Made by a program: the position numbers and the translations under genes | Assembly (NCBI RefSeq): GCF_018130465.1 | Contig: NZ_JAFCKJ010000008.1 | Span: forward strand, 124,001 to 188,000 | Source of the DNA: Bradyrhizobium canariense | Lineage (GTDB): Bacteria > Pseudomonadota > Alphaproteobacteria > Rhizobiales > Xanthobacteraceae | Direction of reading: 5' to 3' | DNA: 64,000 nucleotides | In this document: positions 28,524-37,273 of the stretch, in pieces | Position numbering within the stretch: the stretch's first letter is position 1 | Layout: the number at the start of each line of letters is the position of its first letter | Notes under the pieces: model-generated | Told to the model about the DNA's origin: nothing | Database searches by the model: none | What the model saw: the letters and a program-made list of their open reading frames with translations, nothing else

Positions 28524-29015
28524 CTAGCCGCGCATGACGCGCGCGCGGGAATTCGGCCGGTAGGCGAGGCGGCTGTGGCCGGCACAATAGGACTGGCCGT
28601 CGGACGCGGAGTTGCCGCAGAAGCAGAAATCGTCTGCGCCAGGCGTCGAGATCGGCCAGCGGCAGCGATTCTCGGCAAGCTCCAGCAGCGAGCAGCGATT
28701 GCCGTCGTCGATCGAACCGGTGGCCATTGGCGCACCGGTCTCGCCATAGATCGTGACGAGCATCTCGTATTGCAGCCGCGGCACGGTCCGCGATGTGCGC
28801 GCAGGCGCCAAGCCCCTGTCCTGAACCTTGCGGTCGTCGATGGTCCGGCCGCGCGTCAGATTGAGGCGGGACAGCTTGCCGATCACGGCATTGCGGCTGA
28901 CGCCGATGTCGGCGGCGATCTCGCGGCAGGAGAGCCCGGCCGCGAAGTGCCGCTTCAGCAGTTCGATTCGTTCGTCGGTCCAGGTCTGTGAAGAAGTGGG
29001 TGAGAGAACAGGCAT
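28524..29015 (-). CDS. GcrA-family cell-cycle regulator-like protein
   Basis: From the ATG at 29015 a 163-residue protein. The N-terminal GcrA helix-turn-helix reads TWTDERIELLKRHFAAGLSC then EIAADIGVSRNAVIGKLSRL. The C-terminal sigma-binding-like part has CRWPISTPGADDFCFCGN and SYCAGHSRLAYRP, the usual Cys-rich ending. GcrA binds sigma-70 and methylated GANTC promoters in Caulobacter. This copy is shorter and may be a paralogue rather than the main cell-cycle GcrA. It follows a small ribbon-helix-helix-like gene by 73 bases. Confidence 0.88.
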   Translation of the reverse strand: MPVLSPTSSQTWTDERIELLKRHFAAGLSCREIAADIGVSRNAVIGKLSRLNLTRGRTIDDRKVQDRGLAPARTSRTVPRLQYEMLVTIYGETGAPMATGSIDDGNRCSLLELAENRCRWPISTPGADDFCFCGNSASDGQSYCAGHSRLAYRPNSRARVMRG

Positions 29016-29088
29016 GTGTAACGGTCCCAGGTTGCAGATGTCGGCCATCCGCCTCTCGAGATCCGTCCGCCTCACGTTCGGCGCGCGC

Positions 29089-29286
29089 TCACGTCCTGCC
29101 ATTGTCGCGGATCGACAAAAGCCCGTCCTTGATGGCGAGACGGATGCCTTCCTCGATCAATGTCCGTGCGACGCCGGGAACGCTGGTGCCGTGGGTGCCC
29201 TGTCTCACCAGCTTCTCCAGATAGGTGATGGTCGAGAGCGCCAAGGTTACGGGAATGCGGTCAGTCTCGGCTTTTTCGGTGGCCAT
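29089..29286 (-). CDS. Small ribbon-helix-helix-like protein
   Basis: 65 residues from the ATG at 29286. After a charged N-terminus, IPVTLALSTITYLEKL could be the strand and first helix, and SVPGVARTLIEEGIRLAI the second helix of a ribbon-helix-helix fold. Such proteins bind DNA as dimers. It lies upstream of the GcrA-like gene on the same strand and could be co-transcribed. Fold assignment is tentative. Confidence 0.6.
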   Translation of the reverse strand: MATEKAETDRIPVTLALSTITYLEKLVRQGTHGTSVPGVARTLIEEGIRLAIKDGLLSIRDNGRT

Positions 29287-29485
29287 GGCCGAACGCTAGC
29301 CTCTTACTCGGGTACATAAAAGTAACGATTAAGACTCTATTTAGGTTTGGAGGCAGAAGTCAAATGCCGGCTGCGGCCATTGGTCAGCCCGTTGGAATCG
29401 CGAAGGAAATTGGGCATGGCAGGGCGCGCCGCGCGAACAGGCGGGCGGTGGCGTGGCTCGACCGGTCAGGGGTGGGCGGGTCGGC

Positions 29486-30427
29486 TCAGCCGTGCACGAT
29501 CGCCTTTTCGATCATGCAGTGGATGCCCTTGGAGCCGTTCACGGTCTGGGTCACCCGCAGATCGGCCGCCAGGCTGCAGAGCGTATAGGCGTCCTCGCGC
29601 GACAGGTTGCGCCGCTCGCCGAGCAGGACGATCATGTCGCGCAACGCCCGCACCACGCACTGGTCGAGATCGGGGTCCATCGCCATGGTCATGTAGTGCG
29701 TCGCCGTCTCGCCGCGGGGATAATCGAGCCTGAGGTCCTTGCGCAGCGTCAGTCGAAAGCGGCCCTGGAGTGCGGTCTCGATCGCGGTGACGCAGACCTC
29801 GCCGTCGCCCTGCACGCCATGGCCGTCGCCGCAGGAGAACAGCGCGCCCGGGACGAACACCGGCAGGTACAGCGTCGCACCGGCGCCAAGCTCCTTGTTG
29901 TCGAGATTGCCGCCCATGGCGCGAGGAACGAGCGAGGAGATGCGGCCCCAGGCCGGTGGCGGCGAAACGCCCATCACGCCGAAGAACGGCTTGAGGGGCA
30001 GGTCGAGTCCCCACGGCATGCGCCCGACCATCCGCGACCGGTCGAGCGGGATGTTCAGGATGCGCGTCTCGTGGAAATCGTCGGGCAGGGTGCCGGACAG
30101 CGGCTTGATCATGTTCCAGCCCCAATCCTGCCGGAGCTGGACGTCGAGGATCTCGACCGCGAGCACGTCACCGGGCTCGGCGCCCTCGACCGCGATCGGG
30201 CCGGTGAGGATATGGCCGGGCAGCATGCGCTCGTTTTTGGCATGAACCTCGAACATCTCGGGCGGAATGTGAAACTTGCTGCGGTCGGGCAGCATGTCCG
30301 GACCGCCGCTGATGGTGTCGACCGTCACCTCGTCACCGCTCGCGATGGTGAGGACGGGCCTGAGCGCGGCCTCGAAGAAGCCCCAATGACAGGTCTCGGG
30401 GCTGGAATGCAGGTGGTGATGGGTCAT
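29486..30427 (-). CDS. Acetamidase/formamidase family protein
   Basis: A 313-residue FmdA/AmdA-type amidase from the ATG at 30427. The sequence shows CHWGFFEAALRPVLTIASGD, GHILTGPIAVEGAEPGDVLA, GGNLDNKELGAGATLYLPVF and the downstream CGDGHGVQGDGEV, all typical of the family that hydrolyses formamide, acetamide or related small amides. No amide transporter or regulator adjoins. The in-frame extension to 30484 lies in a degenerate repeat and is rejected. Confidence 0.88.
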   Translation of the reverse strand: MTHHHLHSSPETCHWGFFEAALRPVLTIASGDEVTVDTISGGPDMLPDRSKFHIPPEMFEVHAKNERMLPGHILTGPIAVEGAEPGDVLAVEILDVQLRQDWGWNMIKPLSGTLPDDFHETRILNIPLDRSRMVGRMPWGLDLPLKPFFGVMGVSPPPAWGRISSLVPRAMGGNLDNKELGAGATLYLPVFVPGALFSCGDGHGVQGDGEVCVTAIETALQGRFRLTLRKDLRLDYPRGETATHYMTMAMDPDLDQCVVRALRDMIVLLGERRNLSREDAYTLCSLAADLRVTQTVNGSKGIHCMIEKAIVHG

Positions 30428-30450
30428 GTGGCGTCCGTCCGTTTCACAGG

Positions 30451-30521
30451 CCCGGGCTTGACCGGGCGATCGATCCTCTTTCAAGAAGATTTCTGAAGAT
30501 GGACGGGCCGGTCAAGCCCGC
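30451..30521. repeat. Degenerate CCGGTCAAGCCGGG-type palindrome
   Basis: CCCGGGCTTGACCGGGCGATC and GGGCCGGTCAAGCCCG arms around TCAAGAAGATTTC. It occupies the gap between the divergent amidase and YdcF-like genes and is a shortened relative of 7054-7158. Confidence 0.55.
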
Positions 30522-30523
30522 AC

Positions 30524-31354
30524 ATGGCACGATCATCCAGCGAGGCTCCCCTGTATTTCGTTCTTTCCAAGACCCTCGGCACCGCGCTGCTGCCGATCAA
30601 TCTCCTGGTCGAGCTCGGAATCCTGTCGCTGCTGCTGATGGCGACGCGTTTTTCCGCGCTCGGCCGCAAGCTCGCCGTGACCACGCTGGTCCTGCTGGCG
30701 CTGGCTGCGTTCTCGCCGCTCGGCAATCTGCTGCTCTATCCGCTGGAGGCGCGGTTTCCGGCATGGGACCCGGCGCGCGGTGCGCCCGACGGCATCATCG
30801 TGCTCGGCGGCTCCGTCGACACCGATCTGTCGGCGGCGCACCGCACACCGGTCGTCTCGCACGCAGCCGATCGCTTGTTTGCGCCGGCCGAGCTCGCGCG
30901 CCGCTATCCGAACGCGCGCGTCGTGTTCACGGGAGGCACGGCGAACCTCGTCGACACCGATTCCAGGGAGGCCGACTATTCCGCACCGATCCTGGAAAGT
31001 CTCGGCATATCGAAGGAGCGGCTGATCCTCGAGCGCGATTCCCGCAACACCTGGGAGAATGCGATCTTCACCAGGCAATTGGTCTCGCCGAAGCCGGGCG
31101 AACGCTGGCTCTTGGTCACGTCGGCCTTTCACATGCCGCGTTCGATGGGGATCTTTCGCAAGGCGGGATTTGACGTCGAAGCCTATCCCGTGGACTGGCG
31201 AATGGGCGGGCGTGACGATCTCTTCACGTTCACCAATGTCGGCGGGGACGGGCTCGGCCGAACCGAGGTCGCCGTGCGTGAATGGATCGGGCTCGTCGCC
31301 TACCGCCTGATGGGCCGGACTGGCGAGTTGCTCCCGGGACCGGTGAAGGACTAG
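30524..31354 (+). CDS. YdcF/DUF218 family protein
   Basis: 276 residues with two N-terminal membrane helices (LLPINLLVELGILSLLLMA, LAVTTLVLLALAAFSPLG) and a DUF218 domain. The domain shows IIVLGGSVDT, ARVVFTGG, LILERDSRNTWENA and VTSAFHMPRSMGIFRKAG, as in ElyC/SanA/YdcF. ElyC affects envelope integrity and undecaprenyl carrier use in E. coli. The substrate here is unknown. Confidence 0.88.
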   Translation: MARSSSEAPLYFVLSKTLGTALLPINLLVELGILSLLLMATRFSALGRKLAVTTLVLLALAAFSPLGNLLLYPLEARFPAWDPARGAPDGIIVLGGSVDTDLSAAHRTPVVSHAADRLFAPAELARRYPNARVVFTGGTANLVDTDSREADYSAPILESLGISKERLILERDSRNTWENAIFTRQLVSPKPGERWLLVTSAFHMPRSMGIFRKAGFDVEAYPVDWRMGGRDDLFTFTNVGGDGLGRTEVAVREWIGLVAYRLMGRTGELLPGPVKD

Positions 31355-31410
31355 AACCCTTCAAGAAACAATAACAGCGCCGGCGCGCGACTGCCGGCCG
31401 GGAGGACGCC

Positions 31411-32193
31411 ATGCAACAGCAGAGTGCAGACAGCATCGATCTTGCCGGCCTCGTCGCCGATCTCAACACCCTGCTGCGGCTGAAGACCACGGTGATCGGC
31501 ATGAAGCTGTTCGCGCGCACCGCGGACATGGAGGCAATCCCGAAAATCCGGCGGCCGAATGCGGTCCACACCACCGACCAGATCGTCAGCATGGCGGCGC
31601 GTCTGGGCTGGACCGTCGGCATCACCGCCGACGATCTCGTGGGCGCGCAGTGCCGCGCGGTGATCGGCCTTGCTCCGCAGGACGAGAAATGGCTCGCCGG
31701 CGAAAACTATGTCGGGGTCTGGCACGGTACGGCAGAGGACGCACGCAAGCGCCAGGAGGCGCTGGATGTGGTTCCGTTCGGGCAATATCAGGCACTCGCG
31801 GTCAGTCCGCTGGCGAGCGGGCGGCTCGATCCGCCAGACATCTGTCTCGTCTATGCGACCCCTGGGCAGATGATCATCCTGATCAACGGGCTGCAATATA
31901 CCGGTTACAAGAAGTTCGAATGGGGCGTGGTCGGCGAGACGGCTTGCGCCGATTCCTGGGGCAGGGCGCTCAAGAGTGGTGAGCCCAGCCTGTCCTTGCC
32001 ATGCTATGCCGAACGGCGCTATGGCGGCGTGCCGGACGAGGAGATGCTGATGGCCCTGAAGCCGGAACATCTCGCCAAGGCGGTTGTGGGCATGAAGGCG
32101 CTGGCGAAGAACGGCCTGCGTTATCCGATCCCGCCCTATGGTATTCAAAGCGACGTCCGTGCCGGCATGGGCGTGAGCTACGCGAAGAAGTAA
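31411..32193 (+). CDS. DUF169 domain protein
   Basis: 260 residues matching DUF169: TTVIGMKLFARTADM, AARLGWTVGITADDL, AVSPLASGRLDPPDICLVYA, GVVGETACADSW and SLPCYAERRYGGVPDEE. DUF169 proteins are predicted redox or metal binding; Cys residues are present in CRAVIGL, DICLVY, TACADSW and LPCYAER. It lies 57 bases after YdcF and 14 bases before the reductase gene, so it is probably co-transcribed with the latter. Confidence 0.82.
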   Translation: MQQQSADSIDLAGLVADLNTLLRLKTTVIGMKLFARTADMEAIPKIRRPNAVHTTDQIVSMAARLGWTVGITADDLVGAQCRAVIGLAPQDEKWLAGENYVGVWHGTAEDARKRQEALDVVPFGQYQALAVSPLASGRLDPPDICLVYATPGQMIILINGLQYTGYKKFEWGVVGETACADSWGRALKSGEPSLSLPCYAERRYGGVPDEEMLMALKPEHLAKAVVGMKALAKNGLRYPIPPYGIQSDVRAGMGVSYAKK

Positions 32194-32207
32194 AGTAAAG
32201 GCCGACC

Positions 32208-33386
32208 ATGAGCTCTGCGAAATTCGACATCGTCGTCTACGGCGCGACCGGTTTCACCGGCCAGCTCGTCGCCGAATATCTGACTCAGCATTACAAGAGC
32301 GACAATTCGCTCAAATGGGCGATGGCAGGCCGTAGCCTCGGCAAGCTCAAGTCGGTGCGCGACGCGGTCGGCGCGCCCGGGAATACGCCGCTGATTGTCG
32401 CAGATGCATCCGACGCGGCCTCGCTCAAGGCGATGGCGGAGCAGACGATGTCGGTGATCACCACCGTCGGCCCGTATCAGCTCTATGGCGAGGAACTGCT
32501 CGCCGCCTGCGTCGCCACCGGCACGGATTATTTCGATCTCTGCGGCGAGCCGATCTGGATGCGGCAGATGATCGACAAGTACGAGGCGGCTGCAAAAGAG
32601 AGCGGCGCGCGCATCGTGTTCTCATGCGGCTTCGATTCCGTGCCGTTCGAGCTCGGCGCGTTCTTCGTGCAGGAAGAGGCCAGGCGCGTGTTCGGCGCGC
32701 CCGCCGCGCGCGTGAAGGGCCGCGTGCGCGATATGCGCGGCACGCTCTCGGGCGGCACCGCGGCGAGCGCGAAGGCGACCTTCGATGCGGTCTCCAAGGA
32801 CCTCAGCCTTGTCGCCATTCTCAACGATCACTTTGCGCTGACGCCCGGCTTCACCGGTCCGAAGCAGCCGAAGGGAAACAGGGCGGCCTTCGAGGAGGAT
32901 CTGCAATCATGGGCCGCGCCGTTCATGATGGCGCTGATCAACACCCGCAACGTCCATCGCTCCAACATGTTGATGGGCTTCCCCTACGGCCAGGACTTCG
33001 TCTACGACGAGATGGTCCTGACCGGCCCCGGCGAGAAGGGCGAAGCCAACGCCAAGCTCGTGATGGCCGCCAATTCCGAGAAGACCGGCCCGAACGCGCC
33101 GAAGCCGGGCGAGGGGCCATCGAAGGAGGAGCGGGAGAACGGTCGCTTCGATCTGCTCTATGTCGCGATCGCGCCCGACGGCCGTGCGGTCCGCGCCGGT
33201 GTCACCGGCGACCGCGATCCCGGCTACGGCTCGACCTCGAAGATGATCTCCGAATGCGCCATCTGCATGCTGCGCGACACGACAGACGTGCCAGCCGGCT
33301 TCTGGACGCCGGGCGCGGCGATGCAGCACAAGCTGATCAAGCGGTTGGTCGATCACGCCGGGCTGACGTTTGCGGTGGAGAAGTAG
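32208..33386 (+). CDS. Saccharopine-dehydrogenase-like / trans-acting enoyl reductase family protein
   Basis: 392 residues with an N-terminal Rossmann motif VYGATGFTGQLVAEYL (residues 9-24), then VITTVGPYQLYGEELLAACV and GTDYFDLCGEPIW. FSCGFDSVPFELGAFFV and GTLSGGTAASAKATFD follow the pattern of mycobacterial Rv2449c/Rv2953-type enoyl reductases and SCCPDH. The reaction is unproven in this lineage. It starts 14 bases after the DUF169 gene with AAAGG as ribosome site. Confidence 0.83.
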   Translation: MSSAKFDIVVYGATGFTGQLVAEYLTQHYKSDNSLKWAMAGRSLGKLKSVRDAVGAPGNTPLIVADASDAASLKAMAEQTMSVITTVGPYQLYGEELLAACVATGTDYFDLCGEPIWMRQMIDKYEAAAKESGARIVFSCGFDSVPFELGAFFVQEEARRVFGAPAARVKGRVRDMRGTLSGGTAASAKATFDAVSKDLSLVAILNDHFALTPGFTGPKQPKGNRAAFEEDLQSWAAPFMMALINTRNVHRSNMLMGFPYGQDFVYDEMVLTGPGEKGEANAKLVMAANSEKTGPNAPKPGEGPSKEERENGRFDLLYVAIAPDGRAVRAGVTGDRDPGYGSTSKMISECAICMLRDTTDVPAGFWTPGAAMQHKLIKRLVDHAGLTFAVEK

Positions 33387-33400
33387 AGGCGGTCACTTGC

Positions 33401-33486
33401 CTGTCATCGTCCGGCTTGACCGGACGATCCAGTATTCCAGAGACGGCACTGATTGAATCGAGAGGCCGCGGCGTACTGGATGCCCG
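33401..33486. repeat. CCGGTCAAGCCGGG-type palindrome missing its outer right end
   Basis: CTGTCATCGTCCGGCTTGACC through GCGTACTGGATGCCCG matches the family, but the final inverted outer arm is replaced at about 33487 by coding sequence of a broken flavoprotein. Confidence 0.65.
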
Positions 33487-33598
33487 CCCAGGCCTCGTAG
33501 ATCGCGGACTCGATGCCGGCGCGGCGCAGCAGGATCGCTGCCACGGGCCCGGCGATGCCGGCGCCGATGATCAGGGCCTTGCGGGGACGATAGGACAT
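33487..33598 (-). pseudogene. N-terminal remnant of an FAD-dependent monooxygenase
   Basis: From the ATG at 33598 the translation starts with an FAD-binding Rossmann motif, ALIIGAGIAGPVAAILLRRA, then GIESAIYEA. After about 38 residues it runs into the palindromic repeat and stops at 33404. Complete enzymes of this class are near 380-400 residues, so at least 90 percent is missing. The fragment is divergent from the MarR gene at 33682, the usual position of a regulated flavoprotein. Confidence 0.75.
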
Positions 33599-33681
33599 GG
33601 CTTGCTCCCGACGTTTCCGTGGTGCTAGGAGAATTACGGTTGCTAAATCTCTTAGTAACTAAGATATATATCGACTAAGAT

Positions 33682-34221
33682 ATGAGGCCGACCTTGTCAA
33701 GGACGAAGGCGCGCGCTGCGCTGCTGCAGGAGCTCGAGGAGGCGATGCGCAGGTCGTCCGCGCAGGGCGTCCTCTATGGCCAGACCGTTGCGAACGTTGC
33801 CGGAATTGCCAATTCCGACCTGGAATGCATGGACATCCTGTATCTCGAAGGCCGTGTCACCGCTGGCCGGCTCGCCGAAGTCACGGGCCTGACGACGGGC
33901 GCCATCACCGGCGTGGTCGATCGGCTCGAAAAGGCGGGGCTGGTGCGTCGTGAACGCGACGATGCCGATCGCCGCAAGGTCTTCATTGCCGTCGTGCCGG
34001 AGGCGATAGAAAGGGTCGGTCAGTTCTACGTGCCGATGCAGCAGGCGATGGAGAAGGTTTTTGGCGGCTATTCCGACCAGGAATTGCGCCTGCTGCTGCG
34101 CTTCGCCAATGAGGGCTACAAGGGCGTGCTGGCGGCGACCGCGGCGCTGAAGGGCCTGCTCGATACGCCGCCGGAGAAGCGCCCCGATCTCAAGCTGAAG
34201 AAGCTTCGTCGGCAGCCTTGA
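33682..34221 (+). CDS. MarR-family transcriptional regulator
   Basis: 179 residues. The winged helix is at DLECMDILYLEGRVTAGRL, AEVTGLTTGAITGVVDRLEK and GLVRRERDDADRRKVFIAVV. The upstream 80 bases are AT-rich with repeated AACTAAGATATA-like segments, suggesting an operator. Its divergent partner is the broken flavoprotein, so it may have lost its original target. The 3' end overlaps the convergent polymerase gene by 32 bases. Confidence 0.87.
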   Translation: MRPTLSRTKARAALLQELEEAMRRSSAQGVLYGQTVANVAGIANSDLECMDILYLEGRVTAGRLAEVTGLTTGAITGVVDRLEKAGLVRRERDDADRRKVFIAVVPEAIERVGQFYVPMQQAMEKVFGGYSDQELRLLLRFANEGYKGVLAATAALKGLLDTPPEKRPDLKLKKLRRQP

Positions 34222-35446
34222 TCCTGTAGATCTGTGCAGCCGCGATCATGCCCCACATCGCGCCCAGCATCATCCAGAAGTGCCGCCAGTGGTCGGTGTC
34301 GATCACGAAGCTTTCGCCGACGGTGCCGACGAAGGCGGAGAACACCGCGAGATAGGCGCGCTGCCATGGCACCCGGACGAAGATGTGCCTGATACCCATG
34401 ATGACGGTCGTGAAGACCAGCGCGGGATAGCAGATGCCGGACAGCCAGCCGCCCGACATGAAGGCGTTGAGATAGGAGTTGTGGGTGTCCTCGGGGAAGA
34501 AGCGGTGGAATTGCAGCGGGCCGATGCCGAACGGCAGGTCGAGCGCCATCTCCGCTCCCAGGATGTGCCGGCCGAACCGGCCGAAGCGGCCTTCGTCATA
34601 GCTCTGGTCGAAGCTCGCGCGCTGCTTGAACATCTCGGCGGTGGAATCGAACGACATCAACACCGCGATCAGCGCGAGGCCCAGCACCGCGGCCAGGATC
34701 GCCATGACGATGATGCGCGAGCGCTGCGCGTTGGTGCGGCTGGTCAGCACCATCAGCGCCAGCATGAAGGCGGATGTCAGCACCAGCCCGCCCCAGGCGG
34801 CGCGGGAGAACGCGAGCAGGATCGCCAGCGACATGATGCCGAAGGCGATGACGTTGCGGAACGCCTTGCCGAGCTTGTCGGAAACCACGCTCTGGAGCGA
34901 GAACAGTGCCGGCAGGATCAGGAAGGCGCCGAGCACGTTCGGGTCCTTGAAGGTGCCGCGCGCGCGTCCGTACAGTGTGAAGAGGTCGTCTCCGCCGGGA
35001 ACCAGGTGGAAGTAGCCGGCGACCGCCGACAGTGAGGCGACCATCGCGCCGACCACGAGCCCGCGGCGGAGCATGTCGAGCCGGGCCGCGGTGTCTTCCG
35101 ACGTGATCATCGCGAAGAACACGACCGTCACCGCCATGTACCAGGAGGTCGCGATCCAGCTCACGACCTCGGACTGTTCAAACAGCGGAATCGCGCTGAT
35201 CGTGTAGCCGACATTGAGCAGGACCAGCATCAGCACCAGCGGCATCAGGGCGAGCCGCAGACGCAGGCCGGTGGCGAAGAAGGTGACGGTGGCCAGCAGC
35301 GTCACGATCTCGTAGGGGCTCGGCTCGATGAAGACGATCGCGCCGGAGGCGCCGACCAGCCATACCAGCGCGCGCTGGAGGGCCAGCACGCCGGGCGCAG
35401 CGCGAACCGCTGCATTCATCTCCCCGGCTGTTGCCGCATACGCCAT
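34190..35446 (-). CDS. O-antigen ligase/polymerase family membrane protein
   Basis: 418 residues with about 10-11 membrane helices (LLATVTFFATGLRLRLALMP, LVLMLVLLNVGYTI, WYMAVTVVFFAMI, VIAFGIMSLAILLAFSRAAW). A large loop contains GRARGTFKDPNVLGAFLILP, the Wzy_C/WaaL signature region, and PEDTHNSYLNAFMSGGW near the C-terminus has the conserved His. It probably polymerises or ligates exopolysaccharide repeat units on the periplasmic side. It is followed downstream in the locus by the sugar-transferase and glycosyltransferase genes on the same strand. Confidence 0.87.
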   Translation of the reverse strand: MAYAATAGEMNAAVRAAPGVLALQRALVWLVGASGAIVFIEPSPYEIVTLLATVTFFATGLRLRLALMPLVLMLVLLNVGYTISAIPLFEQSEVVSWIATSWYMAVTVVFFAMITSEDTAARLDMLRRGLVVGAMVASLSAVAGYFHLVPGGDDLFTLYGRARGTFKDPNVLGAFLILPALFSLQSVVSDKLGKAFRNVIAFGIMSLAILLAFSRAAWGGLVLTSAFMLALMVLTSRTNAQRSRIIVMAILAAVLGLALIAVLMSFDSTAEMFKQRASFDQSYDEGRFGRFGRHILGAEMALDLPFGIGPLQFHRFFPEDTHNSYLNAFMSGGWLSGICYPALVFTTVIMGIRHIFVRVPWQRAYLAVFSAFVGTVGESFVIDTDHWRHFWMMLGAMWGMIAAAQIYRIKAADEASSA

Positions 35447-35490
35447 CACATGCTCATACGTTTACGCAACTGGTAGACCACAAACACAGC

Positions 35491-35596
35491 TGTCATCGCC
35501 CGGCTTGACCGGGCGATCCAGTATTCCGCGGCGCGCATTGCAGGAAACGGCTGGCGCTGCGGCGTACTGGATGCCCCGGTCAAGCCGGGGCATGAC
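35491..35596. repeat. Intergenic palindromic repeat, CCGGTCAAGCCGGG type
   Basis: TGTCATCGCCCGGCTTGACC and GGTCAAGCCGGGGCATGACG are outer inverted arms; GATCCAGTATTCCGC and GCGTACTGGATG are inner arms. It sits between the polymerase gene and the sugar-transferase gene. Confidence 0.85.
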
Positions 35597-35602
35597 GGAA
35601 AC

Positions 35603-37153
35603 TCAATACGCGTTTTCGTTTTTGGTCAGCAACGAGATCGGTGTCTTCAGCAGAATGACGAGATCGAACAGCACCGACCAGTTCTCGATGTAATAGAGGT
35701 CGAACTCGACGCGTTTCTGGATCTTCTCTTCATTGTCGATCTCGCCGCGCCAGCCGTTGATCTGGGCCCAGCCGGTGATGCCGGGCTTGACCCGGTGGCG
35801 GGCGAAATAGCCGTCGACGGCTTCGTCGAACAGGCGGCTCTGGAGCTTGCCCTGCACCGCATGTGGACGCGGGCCGACCAAAGAGAGATCGCCGGAGAAG
35901 ACCACGTTGAAGAGCTGCGGCAGCTCGTCGAGGCTGGTCTTGCGGATGAAGCGGCCGACGCGGGTGACGCGCGAGTCGTTCTTGGTCACGACCTTCGAGG
36001 CCGTCGGATCGGCCTGATGATGGTACATCGAGCGGAACTTGTAGACGTCGATGCGCTCGTTGTTGAAGCCGAAGCGCTTTTGGCGGAACAGCACGGGGCC
36101 GGGGCTGTCGAGCTTCACCGCCAGCGCCACCAATCCCATCACCGGCAAGGCCACGAGCAGCGCGAGGCTGCCGACGACGCGGTCGAACAGCCATTTCATC
36201 ACCAGGTCCCAGTCGGTGATCGGCGCCTCGAACACGTCCAGCGTCGGCACCTCGCCGATATAGGAATAGGAGCGGGGACGGAAGCGCAGCTTGTTGGTGT
36301 GCGCGGAGAGACGGATGTCCACCGGCAGCACCCAGAGCTTCTTCAGCATCTCCAGGATGCGCGTCTCGGCCGAGATCGGCAGCGCGAACAGCACGAGATC
36401 GACGCGGGTGCGGCGGGCGAACTCGACGATGTCGTCGACCTTGCCAAGCTTGCGCGCGCCGGCGCAGGTGTCGAGTGCGCGGCTGTCGTTGCGGTCGTCA
36501 AACACGCCGAGCACGTGGATGTCGGAATCCTCCTGCGCTTTCAGCGCCTCGACCAGTTGTTCGCCGTTGCGGTCGGAGCCGACGATGATGGTGCGGCGGT
36601 CGAGCCGGCCCTCGCGCCCCCAGGCGCGCACCAGCGAGCGCAGCACCAGACGCTCGCAGACGAGCGCGGCGAGCCCGAGGAAGTAGAAGGCGGCAAGCCA
36701 CAGCCGCGATATTTCACTGCCGAACTTGGCGAAGAAGGAGATGCCGATGAACAGCAGGAAGACGAACGACCAGGAGGAGATCAGCCGCGTCATCTGCCGG
36801 AGCTGACCGCGGAACAGCTGCACCTGATAGATGTCGGCGGCCTGGAAGCAGATCACGGCGGAGACCGCGACGGCGATGATCTGCGCGGGATAAATCCAGC
36901 TGAAGGAGCCGGCGAGCGGCATGACATAGCCGAGATAGAGTGCGATGCCGACGAGGCTCAGCAGCGCGAAATCGGCGAGGCGCACGAAGCCGGTGATCAC
37001 GATCGGTGAATAGGCGCGGGCGACCTTCTGGTTGACGACGTCGAGCGCGGCGGGCGAGAGCCGCTGGCGGCGCTCCACAAAGGGCTGGTCAGCCGGCTTC
37101 GCCGCGGCGCTGGTCGCGGCATCGAGCATCGAGCGTGCGTTGAGCGGTTCCAC
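35603..37153 (-). CDS. Undecaprenyl-phosphate glucose phosphotransferase (WcaJ/ExoY type)
   Basis: Initiates exopolysaccharide repeat synthesis by moving sugar-1-phosphate to undecaprenyl phosphate. Several N-terminal membrane helices and a CoA-binding-like domain ([20 protein letters not shown]) precede the catalytic sugar-transferase domain, starting near [20 protein letters not shown]. Catalytic-domain hallmarks are [40 protein letters not shown] and [15 protein letters not shown]. The start is uncertain: GTG at 37153 gives 516 residues; an in-frame ATG at 37213 (536) and one at 37129 (508) are alternatives, none with a strong ribosome site. Confidence 0.9.
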   Translation of the reverse strand: MEPLNARSMLDAATSAAAKPADQPFVERRQRLSPAALDVVNQKVARAYSPIVITGFVRLADFALLSLVGIALYLGYVMPLAGSFSWIYPAQIIAVAVSAVICFQAADIYQVQLFRGQLRQMTRLISSWSFVFLLFIGISFFAKFGSEISRLWLAAFYFLGLAALVCERLVLRSLVRAWGREGRLDRRTIIVGSDRNGEQLVEALKAQEDSDIHVLGVFDDRNDSRALDTCAGARKLGKVDDIVEFARRTRVDLVLFALPISAETRILEMLKKLWVLPVDIRLSAHTNKLRFRPRSYSYIGEVPTLDVFEAPITDWDLVMKWLFDRVVGSLALLVALPVMGLVALAVKLDSPGPVLFRQKRFGFNNERIDVYKFRSMYHHQADPTASKVVTKNDSRVTRVGRFIRKTSLDELPQLFNVVFSGDLSLVGPRPHAVQGKLQSRLFDEAVDGYFARHRVKPGITGWAQINGWRGEIDNEEKIQKRVEFDLYYIENWSVLFDLVILLKTPISLLTKNENAY

Positions 37154-37273
37154 GGGCGTCCACGTCCATTCCAAAAAACCCGCGGGCCGCGTCCTTGCGC
37201 CCCAGGCGAGCATCCCCTGGCCTTTGGACTAACGGACAAATCGGAAGATTCTCTAAAGCGGCCTTAAGGATGG

